Of a stretch of 20,635 nucleotides of DNA, positions 1-5,859 are shown in pieces. The notes beneath the pieces are model-generated. The model worked only from the letters and a program-made list of their open reading frames with translations, was not told the DNA's origin and did not search any database. The stretch's first letter is position 1. Every line of letters starts with the position of its first letter. The translations under genes were made by a program, and so were the position numbers. Source of the DNA: JALYRV01 sp036675475 (GTDB lineage: Bacteria > Acidobacteriota > Vicinamibacteria > Vicinamibacterales > SCN-69-37); contig JAKFEY010000066.1 in NCBI GenBank assembly GCA_036675475.1, positions 1 to 20,635 of the forward strand. The letters are read 5' to 3'.

Positions 1-1
1 G

Positions 2-610
2 ATTTCGAAGGTCGCGCTGACCCCGGCCGACCAGGGGCGCGTGTCGTTCGACGCGTTCTTTACGCACATCCTGATGCACGAGATGCTGCACGGCATCGGC
101 CCGCACACGGTGCACGGCACGTCGACGCCGCTGCGGCAGGCGCTCAAGGAGCACTACTCCGCAATCGAGGAGGCCAAGGCGGACATCTCGGGCCTGTGGG
201 CGCTCGAGCGGCTCGCCGCCGAAGGCGCCATCGATCCGCAGATCGGCAAGGACATGTACGTGACGTTTCTCGCGTCGATGTTCCGGTCGATCCGCTTCGG
301 CGTGAACGAGGCGCACGGCAAGGGCATCGCCATACAGCTCAATTGGATGCTCGACAACGGCGCCATCAAGGTCGCTGCCGACGGCACCTTCGCGATCGAC
401 GAGGCGAAGATCAAGGACGCGGTCGCGAAACTGACCGGCGAGTTCCTGACCATCGAGGCCGAAGGCAACTACGAGAAGGCCGCCGAGATGGTGAAGCGGC
501 TCGGCGTGGTGCGTCCCGAAGTGCAGCGCGTGCTCGACCGGCTGAAGGACGTACCGGTGGACATCGAGCCGAAGTTCGTGACGGCGGAGAAGCTGACGGC
601 CACGCGATAG
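2..610 (+). CDS. M49-like (dipeptidyl peptidase III type) zinc peptidase, 5'-truncated
   Basis: The reading frame is open to the left edge of the window, so only the C-terminal part (about 203 residues) is present; the GTG at 41 is internal. Near the left edge the protein has HEMLHGIGPH followed about 30 residues later by EEAKAD. This layout matches M49 metallopeptidases: the histidines and glutamate of the first motif bind zinc and activate water, and a glutamate of the second motif completes the site. Classical DPP III has a six-residue HExxGH motif, while this copy has a five-residue HExxH. The rest is helical and ends in TATR followed by TAG at 608-610. Related bacterial proteins are usually annotated as Zn-dependent hydrolases or DPP III family proteins. 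The substrate cannot be inferred, and a signal peptide cannot be judged because the N-terminus lies outside the window. Confidence 0.72.
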   Translation: MSKVALTPADQGRVSFDAFFTHILMHEMLHGIGPHTVHGTSTPLRQALKEHYSAIEEAKADISGLWALERLAAEGAIDPQIGKDMYVTFLASMFRSIRFGVNEAHGKGIAIQLNWMLDNGAIKVAADGTFAIDEAKIKDAVAKLTGEFLTIEAEGNYEKAAEMVKRLGVVRPEVQRVLDRLKDVPVDIEPKFVTAEKLTATR

Positions 611-642
611 GCCACAGGCCACAGGCCAGAGGCCATAGGCCT
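609..642 (+). repeat. Tandem heptamer array, left arm (AGGCCAN x ~5)
   Basis: Consecutive seven-base units AGGCCAC, AGGCCAC, AGGCCAG, AGGCCAT and a partial AGGCCT run directly from the stop codon of the peptidase gene. The same heptamer returns in inverted orientation at 677-712, so the two arrays can pair into a long GC-rich hairpin or cruciform. It may act as a terminator-like structure or be a repeat-expansion element; no T-run follows. Confidence 0.8.
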
Positions 643-676
643 GGGCGTGAGCCGCTCGCGGCCGTTCTTCAGGCCC

Positions 677-712
677 CTGGTCTCTGGCCCCTGGCCTCTG
701 GCCTCTGGCCTG
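677..712 (+). repeat. Tandem heptamer array, right arm (CTGGCCT x ~5), inverted copy of 609-642
   Basis: Units CTGGTCT, CTGGCCC and three CTGGCCT follow each other without gaps. They are the reverse complement of the AGGCCAG heptamer at 609-642. The array ends about ten bases before the duplicated glycerophosphodiesterase fragment begins, so it may mark the rearrangement border. Confidence 0.8.
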
Positions 713-721
713 ACTATCGCC

Positions 722-975
722 GTAGCGACATCGGGCCTGTCAGTAATCAGCGCATCGACTCCCCACTCGAGCAGCCGGCGCAGGTCGGCGTCTTCATTCA
801 CCGTCCAGACCGCCACTGACAGGCCGGCGCGCGAGACGCACCGCACGAAGCGGCGCGACACGAGTCGCAGCTTGCCGGCCTTCTCCGGGATCTGGAAGCC
901 CGCGTACGCCGGCTTCCGTGGCGACATCCCGCACCACGAGGCATAGAGCGCCGCGCGCACCTCAGGCGGCTACGC
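722..975 (-). pseudogene. Truncated duplicate of the glycerophosphodiester phosphodiesterase 3' end
   Basis: Read on the minus strand this stretch encodes the last ~80 residues of the protein encoded intact at 4342-3578. About 58 consecutive residues are identical (from RAALYASWCG to VNEDAD), with only about six differences after that. The N-terminal two thirds, including the HRGG active-site region, are absent. Just upstream of the conserved block a TCG serine codon of the intact gene reads TAG here, and the C-terminal end runs into the heptamer array instead of the normal stop. It is therefore a broken fragment. Many base differences from the intact copy are synonymous, so it probably diverged as a working gene before truncation. 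It sits between a repeat array and transposase debris. Confidence 0.85.
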
Positions 976-982
976 GCCCGCA

Positions 983-1228
983 CGCAGCCGCGTGACAGTG
1001 TGCGAATGGCCCGACGGCCGTATCGCCATCGAGTATCGGGGCCGGCCGGTCACGGCGACGGAGATCCTCGAACCGCCGGCGGCCACACGCCGCGGCGAAA
1101 CGGCGCCGTCCGTCTCGGCGTCGCCGGCGGCTCGCCCGCCGCGCCGCCCCGCCGCCGATCATCCATGGCGGAAGGGGTTCGACGGCCTGCGGCCGAAACA
1201 AACACTGTGGCGAGCGATGAACAGCTAA
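983..1228 (+). pseudogene. Transposase C-terminal remnant
   Basis: The frame reads VTVCEWPDGRIAIEYRGRPV near its start and HPWRKGFDGLRPKQTLWRAMNS at its end. This resembles the tail of integrase-type transposases (ISNCY/IS481-like), which often end in a short beta-rich segment of this kind followed by a basic linker. The catalytic DDE part is missing, because the sequence upstream is glycerophosphodiesterase debris in the opposite orientation. The frame ends at 1228, just before the direct repeats that look like the end of the element. The family assignment is from memory of the motif and is tentative; that this is a remnant and not a gene is clearer. Confidence 0.5.
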
Positions 1229-1232
1229 CCCA

Positions 1233-1277
1233 GGGGACATTTCTAACGAGTTAGCAGCGGGGACATTTCTAACGAGT
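1233..1277 (+). mobile_element. Insertion-sequence end with two 19-bp direct repeats
   Basis: GGGGACATTTCTAACGAGT occurs exactly at 1233-1251 and again at 1259-1277, a 26-base period. The repeats follow the transposase tail directly. Repeated motifs of this kind at the end of an element are typical transposase-binding sites, so this is read as the right end of a decayed insertion sequence. No left end is present in the window. Confidence 0.6.
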
Positions 1278-1299
1278 CTTGACACCTGAAGATCGCACC

Positions 1300-1326
1300 T
1301 TGACACTTCCTCCCTGGGAGTATAGG
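1300..1326 (+). promoter_or_regulatory. Candidate sigma70 promoter for the DsbA-like gene
   Basis: A perfect TTGACA at 1300-1305 is followed after 15 bases by TATAGG at 1321-1326. The spacer is shorter than the ideal 17, but both boxes are good and stand out in high-GC DNA. It lies 23 bases beyond the insertion-sequence repeats. A second TTGACA occurs at 1279-1284 with no matching -10 box. Confidence 0.45.
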
Positions 1327-1381
1327 GTTCGGTCACTTCGTTCCCCGTTGCCGACCGTTCAAGGGATAGGAAACAACGCCC

Positions 1382-2080
1382 ATGGGTCTTGGCCTCAGGA
1401 AAAGCGGTGCCTTAGACACGGTGGCTACCATCGCAATGTTGCTGGCGACCGGAGCAATTTCTTGGCATACGCTTCCGGCGCGATCAGTGGCCAAGCACCC
1501 GAAAGCAATAAAGCTCGAGGCTGATCGCGTTGCGTTCGGTGGCCCGGAGAGCGTCGGGCTCTCAAGCGCGCCGATCGGCATAATTGAGTTTGCTGATCTC
1601 CAATGCCCGTACTGCGCCGACTTTGCGCGGTTGGTGTTTCCCAGGATCAAAGCTGAGTACATCGATCGCGGCATCGTGCGATTCGACTTTCGGAACTTTC
1701 CGCTCCCGATACACCCTCTCGCGCACGCCGAGGCTGTGGCCGGATACTGCCTAACGAAGCTCGGGAACTTCTCGTCAGCGCACGATTATCTTTTCGGCCG
1801 CACCCCGGACACAACCAAGGATCGGTTCGCCTCCGCAGTCACGGCCCTCAGTCTAGCCCCGCAGGCGTTCGAAGCCTGTTCCCAGGATCCTGCTTCTGCC
1901 GCCCTAATCGATGGCGACATCCAGTTGGCTCACAGTCTTGGTGTCACCGCAACGCCAACATTCGTAGTCGGACGTCTTGTGGGTACCGAACTCCAAGTGA
2001 CCGCCGCCGTTTCCGGCACTGGTGAGTTTGTGGATTTCGAGAAACTCATCGATGAAGCGATCGCGTCGCAAGGGCAATAA
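1382..2080 (+). CDS. DsbA-family thiol:disulfide oxidoreductase
   Basis: This 232-residue protein has a thioredoxin-fold active site, FADLQCPYCADF, with the CPYC pair at residues 75-78, and a cis-proline loop VTATPTF near residue 192. Both are hallmarks of DsbA/DsbG-like proteins. A hydrophobic stretch at residues ~12-29 (TVATIAMLLATGAIS) can act as a signal or anchor, placing the catalytic domain outside the cytoplasm. There it could oxidise, reduce or isomerise disulfides, and no DsbB or VKOR partner is adjacent. The ATG at 1382 follows a purine-rich AAGGGATAGGAA. Base composition is visibly less GC-rich than neighbouring genes, and the gene lies next to insertion-sequence debris, suggesting horizontal acquisition. 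Closely related DsbA_4-like domains also occur in Na+/H+ antiporter fusions, but no fusion is seen here. Confidence 0.85.
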   Translation: MGLGLRKSGALDTVATIAMLLATGAISWHTLPARSVAKHPKAIKLEADRVAFGGPESVGLSSAPIGIIEFADLQCPYCADFARLVFPRIKAEYIDRGIVRFDFRNFPLPIHPLAHAEAVAGYCLTKLGNFSSAHDYLFGRTPDTTKDRFASAVTALSLAPQAFEACSQDPASAALIDGDIQLAHSLGVTATPTFVVGRLVGTELQVTAAVSGTGEFVDFEKLIDEAIASQGQ

Positions 2081-2270
2081 ATCGCTTGTCACGGATCACC
2101 AAGGGGGGCGATATGAAACGTCTTCCGCGCTCTTCGCACGGACACAAGCCGCTGGCACTGAGTACTGCGAGCAGCCGAACGACTGCAGTATCGACGGCTG
2201 TCCGCAGGAGGACTGCTATTGCGACTCGAGCGTGAATAAGTGCCTTCCGATCGAGTCCGCGGTTCGATAG
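2052..2270 (+). CDS. Possible six-cysteine mini-protein
   Basis: The frame ending in TAG at 2268-2270 encodes a compact C-terminal segment with six cysteines in ~25 residues (CEQPNDC, GCPQEDCYC, KC). The only in-frame starts, ATG 2052 and GTG 2022, lie inside the end of the DsbA-like gene and give a 72-residue product (from ATG) with a basic N-terminal half and no clear signal peptide. A strong Shine-Dalgarno (AAGGGGGGCG) precedes another ATG at 2113, but that start is in a different frame and gives MKRLPRSSHG... without the cysteines. Either the frame is broken by a one-base indel, or one of the two readings is spurious. The gene lies between the oxidoreductase and its terminator. No family is recognised. 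Confidence 0.35.
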   Translation: MKRSRRKGNKSLVTDHQGGRYETSSALFARTQAAGTEYCEQPNDCSIDGCPQEDCYCDSSVNKCLPIESAVR

Positions 2271-2284
2271 GTTGAAAGCGCCGT

Positions 2285-2323
2285 GGCGCGGCAGCCAGTT
2301 CTGCCGCGCCGCGGCCCTCTTTT
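2285..2323 (+). terminator. Rho-independent terminator
   Basis: A perfect nine-base stem GGCGCGGCA / TGCCGCGCC (2285-2293 and 2302-2310) with an eight-base loop is followed by GCGGCCC and TCTTTT at 2318-2323. It closes the DsbA-like transcription unit. It also argues against translation of the next gene from the GTG at 2283, which lies just before the stem. Confidence 0.7.
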
Positions 2324-2348
2324 GAAGAACGGGCAAGGTGCTGCATTG

Positions 2349-3554
2349 GTGCGCGTATTCCAAATACTCGCTGTCGGATTAGGCGCCGTGTGCCTGGCCG
2401 ACGCGGCCCACTCTCAGCAGTCTCCCGTCTTCAAAAGCGGTGTCGAGCTCGCGAGCCTCGATGTGACGGTGACCGACGACAAGGGCCGTCCCATCGATGG
2501 GCTTCGACCCGACGAATTCATCGTCACGATCGGCGACCAGAAAGTGCCGGTCGAACTCCTGCAGTTCCTCCGGGTGGGCGAACAATCATCCGTTCAGGCT
2601 GGCACACCAGGTGCCGCGAATTCTCCTGGACGTACTCTGCCGCCGCCATTCCGGGTGATCGTGTTCCTGATTGACGACGTGTCGATGCCTGCGCGCCCGC
2701 TCAGGCAGGTCATGCAGCCTGCTCTCGAGATGCTCGAAATGCTGGCGCCCAACGACTTGGTTGGCGTCGTCACCACGAGCGGCCTTGGTCCCGTGGTGAA
2801 TCCCACGCGCGACCGCTCCGCCGTCAAGGCGGCGCTGTTGAACAAGGATATGACGGGACGCCTCCTGCGACGGACAGGCCGATTCGTGATCGCCGCGCAG
2901 GAGGCGATCGAGATCGACAAGGGGGCTCCGGGCGCGCTCGATACTCTCGCCGACCGCGAGTGCCTGATACCGGACATCCCCGTGAAAAGGAAGGATCCGA
3001 TCTGCGAAGCCGCCCTGGAGACGAGCGCCAGGGACATGGCCCGCGCTGACATGTATCGGAGTCTGCAGCAGTTGGAATCGCTGGAGCGCGTCGTAACCGC
3101 ACTTCGCGGCGGCCCTTCGCCGAAAATCATCGTCGTGCTGTCGTCCGGCCTCGTCCTGCGGCCTGGCCAGCCGGAACTCGCCCGGCGACTCGACTCACTC
3201 AGCCGCGTGGCCGCAAGCGCGGGCGCGGTCATCTACGGACTGGGCGAAGCACCCGCATTTGTTTCAATGACCGAGACGATGGAACAGACCCGCGCGATCC
3301 GGGAGGAGGCCGTCTTCCTCAATGACGGCCTTCACACTGCGGTCGGCGCGACCGGGGGCCAATCATTCCTGGTAATCGGGCAGCCGAAACGGTTCGTGCA
3401 GCGCATCCTGAGCGAGACGTCGGCTTTCTATCGACTGGGCGTGCGAATTCCGCCCGAAGCCCGGACCGGATCGATGCGCGTCCAGGTGACAACGACCCGT
3501 CGTGGTGCTACGGCACGAACGAATCGGCATGTGATCCCTCCGGCAGGCGGGTAA
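2349..3554 (+). CDS. Secreted VWFA-related protein (acidobacterial type)
   Basis: The mature part begins with GVELASLDVTVTDDKGRPIDGLRPDEFIVTIGDQKVPVELLQF, the typical N-terminal beta-domain of the acidobacterial VWFA-related family (TIGR03436-like). A von Willebrand A fold starting at FLIDDVSM follows. The metal-binding DxSxS motif is degenerate (DDVSM), so metal-dependent adhesion is uncertain. GTG 2349 is chosen because AAGGTG lies eight bases before it and the product starts directly with a signal peptide (VRVFQILAVGLGAVCLADAAHS, cleavage before QQ); TTG 2346 is an alternative. The GTG at 2283 is in frame but sits at the upstream terminator. The product is about 401 residues and is probably exported. 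Its role is unknown, and adhesion or envelope interactions are the usual guess. It converges on the phosphodiesterase gene. Confidence 0.85.
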   Translation: MRVFQILAVGLGAVCLADAAHSQQSPVFKSGVELASLDVTVTDDKGRPIDGLRPDEFIVTIGDQKVPVELLQFLRVGEQSSVQAGTPGAANSPGRTLPPPFRVIVFLIDDVSMPARPLRQVMQPALEMLEMLAPNDLVGVVTTSGLGPVVNPTRDRSAVKAALLNKDMTGRLLRRTGRFVIAAQEAIEIDKGAPGALDTLADRECLIPDIPVKRKDPICEAALETSARDMARADMYRSLQQLESLERVVTALRGGPSPKIIVVLSSGLVLRPGQPELARRLDSLSRVAASAGAVIYGLGEAPAFVSMTETMEQTRAIREEAVFLNDGLHTAVGATGGQSFLVIGQPKRFVQRILSETSAFYRLGVRIPPEARTGSMRVQVTTTRRGATARTNRHVIPPAGG

Positions 3555-3581
3555 AAACGCGGGACAGACCCGGGTTTTTAC
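3551..3581. terminator. Bidirectional hairpin between convergent genes
   Basis: GTAAAAACGCGGG and CCCGGGTTTTTAC form a 13-base stem with one mismatch around a five-base loop (ACAGA). A-runs and T-runs at the stem ends serve transcription in both directions. The TAA of the VWFA gene and the TAA of the phosphodiesterase gene both lie inside the stem. The core GGACAGACCCGGG also resembles short palindromes spread as REP-like elements in some genomes. Confidence 0.7.
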
Positions 3582-4342
3582 AATTGCTCCAAAAGCGCCA
3601 CAGCGACATCTGGTCTGTCGGTGATCAGGCCCGTCACGCCCCAGTCGAGCAGCCGGCGCATGTCGGCGTCTTCATTCACCGTCCACACGGCGACCGACAG
3701 GCCGGCGCGCGAGACGCACCGCACGAAGCGGCGCGACACGAGGCGCAGCTTGCCGGCCTTCTCCGGAATCTGGAAGCCGGCGTACGCCGGCTTCCGCGGC
3801 GACATGCCGCACCACGACGCATAGAGCGCCGCGCGCACCTCCGGCTGCGACGCGCCGGTGCGCGCCTCGGGACAGAGCCGCCGCGCCTCGAACACCGGCC
3901 GGTCGTGAAACGACGCGAGCACCGCGCGCTCGACGGCGCCAGCGTCGCGCACGATGTGCACCACCGCCTCCGCGAGCTCCTCCGAGTCGTCCTTCATCTC
4001 GATGATCAACCGCGCGTCGGGATAGCGGCGCACCACGTCCTCGAGGCGCGGTACGCCGATGCCCTGGCCGCGAAACGGGAACGCGCCGTGCGCGTCGGCG
4101 AACTTGTGGCCGGCGTCGAGCCGCGCGAGTTCCTCCGCCGTCAGCGCCGACACCGGCCCGCGCCCGTCCGTCGTCCGCTCGAGCATGGCGTCGTGATGGA
4201 CGACGGGCACGCCGTCGCGCGACATGCGCACGTCGAGCTCGAGGCCATCGGCTCCGTGGGCCAGGCCGTTGTCGAACGCCGCGATCGTGTTCTCGGGGGC
4301 AAGCGCGGCTCCCCCGCGGTGCGCGTACACCAGTCTCCGCAT
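3578..4342 (-). CDS. Glycerophosphodiester phosphodiesterase
   Basis: The 254-residue protein begins MRRLVYAHRGG and carries the family signature in order: HRGG with APENT (residues 8-19), DGLELDVRMSRDGVPVVHHD (32-51) with the metal-binding E and D and the catalytic histidine, IIEMKDD in the middle, and VWTVNEDADMRRLLDWGVTGLITDRPD near the end. These enzymes hydrolyse glycerophosphodiesters to glycerol-3-phosphate and an alcohol, using Ca2+ or Mg2+ in a TIM barrel. No signal peptide is seen, so a cytoplasmic enzyme of the UgpQ type is likely. ATG 4342 is preferred over an in-frame GTG at 4399, which would overlap the divergent ATPase gene. A truncated second copy of the 3' third lies at 722-975. 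Confidence 0.93.
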   Translation of the reverse strand: MRRLVYAHRGGAALAPENTIAAFDNGLAHGADGLELDVRMSRDGVPVVHHDAMLERTTDGRGPVSALTAEELARLDAGHKFADAHGAFPFRGQGIGVPRLEDVVRRYPDARLIIEMKDDSEELAEAVVHIVRDAGAVERAVLASFHDRPVFEARRLCPEARTGASQPEVRAALYASWCGMSPRKPAYAGFQIPEKAGKLRLVSRRFVRCVSRAGLSVAVWTVNEDADMRRLLDWGVTGLITDRPDVAVALLEQL

Positions 4343-4359
4343 GCTGTATTCTCGACAGT
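4343..4359. promoter_or_regulatory. 17-bp divergent start region, probable leaderless ATPase start
   Basis: Only 17 bases separate the divergent start codons at 4342 (minus) and 4360 (plus). On the plus strand TATTCT at 4347-4352 lies seven bases before the ATG at 4360, which places the expected transcription start at or next to the start codon; no Shine-Dalgarno is present. On the minus strand a CATACT at 4362-4357 lies 14 bases before the ATG of the phosphodiesterase. Both boxes are weak and inferred from spacing. Confidence 0.35.
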
Positions 4360-5859
4360 ATGTCTCTTCCGTCCACTCTTGCTGAGCTCCGGGCGGCACG
4401 CCGGCCCCGCCGCTCCGTCAAAGACGAAGTCCGCGACAATCTGATTCAGAAGCTGAAAACCGGCGATCCCCTCTTCCCCGGCATCGTCGGGTATGAAGAG
4501 ACGGTGGTGCCGCAGATCGTCAACGCGATTCTTTCACGCCACAACTTCATCCTGCTCGGGTTGCGCGGCCAGGCCAAGAGCCGCATCCTCCGTGCGCTCA
4601 CGTCGCTGCTCGACGAACAGCTGCCGGTAATGCCGGGCTGCGAGATCCATGACGATCCGCTGGCGCCGATCTGCTCGGCCTGCCGATCGCGCATCACGCT
4701 CGAGGGCGACGCCACGCCGGTGGCGTGGCTCGGGCGCGACGAGCGCTACGTCGAAAAGCTCGCGACGCCCGACGTCACCATCGCCGACATGATCGGCGAC
4801 ATCGATCCCATCAAGGCCGCGCGCGCCGGCCTGCATCTCTCCGACGAGATGACGATGCACTATGGGCTGCTGCCGCGCGCCAACCGCGGCATCTTCGCCA
4901 TCAACGAGCTGCCGGATCTCGCCGGCCGCATCCAGGTGGGCCTGTTCAACATCCTTCAGGAAGGCGACGTCCAGATCAAAGGCTTCCCCGTCCGCCTGCC
5001 GCTCGACGTCATGATGGTGTTCAGCGCCAATCCCGAGGATTACACGGCGCGCGGCAAGATCATCACGCCGCTGAAGGATCGCATCGGCAGCGAAGTGCGC
5101 ACGCACTATCCGCGCACGCGCGCCGAGGGCGTGGCCATCACCACGCAGGAAGCGTGGACCGACCGCCAGGCGCTGCCGGTGGACGTGCCGCCGTTCGTGC
5201 GCGACGTCGTGGAGGAGATCGCGTTTCAGGCGCGCGGCGACCAGAAGGTGGACAAACGGTCGGGCGTCAGCCAGCGGCTGCCGATCACCGTGCTCGAAAA
5301 CGCCGTCTCGAACGCGGAGCGGCGCGCCCTCGCCGCCGGCGAAGCCGTCGTCGTGCCGCGCATCACCGACATTTTCGCGGCGCTGCCGTCGCTTACCGGC
5401 AAGATCGAGCTCGAGTACGAGGGCGAGCTGCGCGGCGCCGAGCATGTGGCGCGCGAGCTGGTACGCGGCGCGGTGGCGTCGGTGTTCGACGCGATCTACG
5501 CGTCAGTCGACACCCGCACGATCGTCGAGTGGTTCGACATGGGCGGCGAGCTCGATCTCGGCGACCTGGCGCCGGCCGCGGACCTGATTGCGCGCGCGAA
5601 GACGGTGCAGGGACTCGTCGACGCCGCTGGGCATGCGGGCCTTTCCAACATGAAGTCGGCCCCGCACAAGGCGGCGGCCGTCGACTTCGTGCTCGAGGGC
5701 CTGTGCGCGCTGAAGCGCATCAGCCGCGCCGACTCGGGCAAGGTGACATCGGCCGAGCCGCGGCGCGCCCGCACCGCCGATCACGCGCGCGAGCGCGGGC
5801 TCGACGTGTTCGAGGACGAAGAAGTCGCGCCGCGCGGGCGGAAGAAGTACTACAACTGA
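4360..5859 (+). CDS. AAA+ ATPase, magnesium chelatase ChlI/MoxR-like
   Basis: The 499-residue protein has a Walker A motif GLRGQAKSR (67-75), a Walker B-type strand IFAINELPDL (178-187), and a sensor-1 asparagine in FSANPEDYTARGKIITPLKDRIGSE (221-). This is the arrangement of chelatase-type AAA+ motors. Between Walker A and B three cysteines (94, 105, 108; last two as CSAC) may bind zinc. The C-terminal part from ~residue 330 is helical and probably binds the partner. The next gene encodes a VWA protein whose ATG overlaps this stop codon, so the pair should work together: the ring ATPase as motor and the VWA protein as metal-dependent adaptor, as in MoxR/VWA and BchI/BchD systems. The client is unknown. 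The start follows a -10-like box with no ribosome-binding site. Confidence 0.88.
   Translation: MSLPSTLAELRAARRPRRSVKDEVRDNLIQKLKTGDPLFPGIVGYEETVVPQIVNAILSRHNFILLGLRGQAKSRILRALTSLLDEQLPVMPGCEIHDDPLAPICSACRSRITLEGDATPVAWLGRDERYVEKLATPDVTIADMIGDIDPIKAARAGLHLSDEMTMHYGLLPRANRGIFAINELPDLAGRIQVGLFNILQEGDVQIKGFPVRLPLDVMMVFSANPEDYTARGKIITPLKDRIGSEVRTHYPRTRAEGVAITTQEAWTDRQALPVDVPPFVRDVVEEIAFQARGDQKVDKRSGVSQRLPITVLENAVSNAERRALAAGEAVVVPRITDIFAALPSLTGKIELEYEGELRGAEHVARELVRGAVASVFDAIYASVDTRTIVEWFDMGGELDLGDLAPAADLIARAKTVQGLVDAAGHAGLSNMKSAPHKAAAVDFVLEGLCALKRISRADSGKVTSAEPRRARTADHARERGLDVFEDEEVAPRGRKKYYN

Noticed and set aside
469..960. Minus-strand open frame of 163 residues over the peptidase end and repeat arrays
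   Set aside because: Its N-terminal half is the glycerophosphodiesterase fragment; the rest is translated repeat and antisense of the peptidase gene. It has no start region and no active site.
2283..2348. Longer start (GTG 2283) for the VWFA gene
   Set aside because: It would translate a terminator hairpin and place a basic 22-residue tail before the signal peptide; GTG 2349 has a well-spaced ribosome-binding site.
4725..5858. Long upstream extension of the VWA frame
   Set aside because: The extension is arginine-rich out-of-frame reading of the ATPase gene. The real start is ATG 5859, overlapping the ATPase stop.
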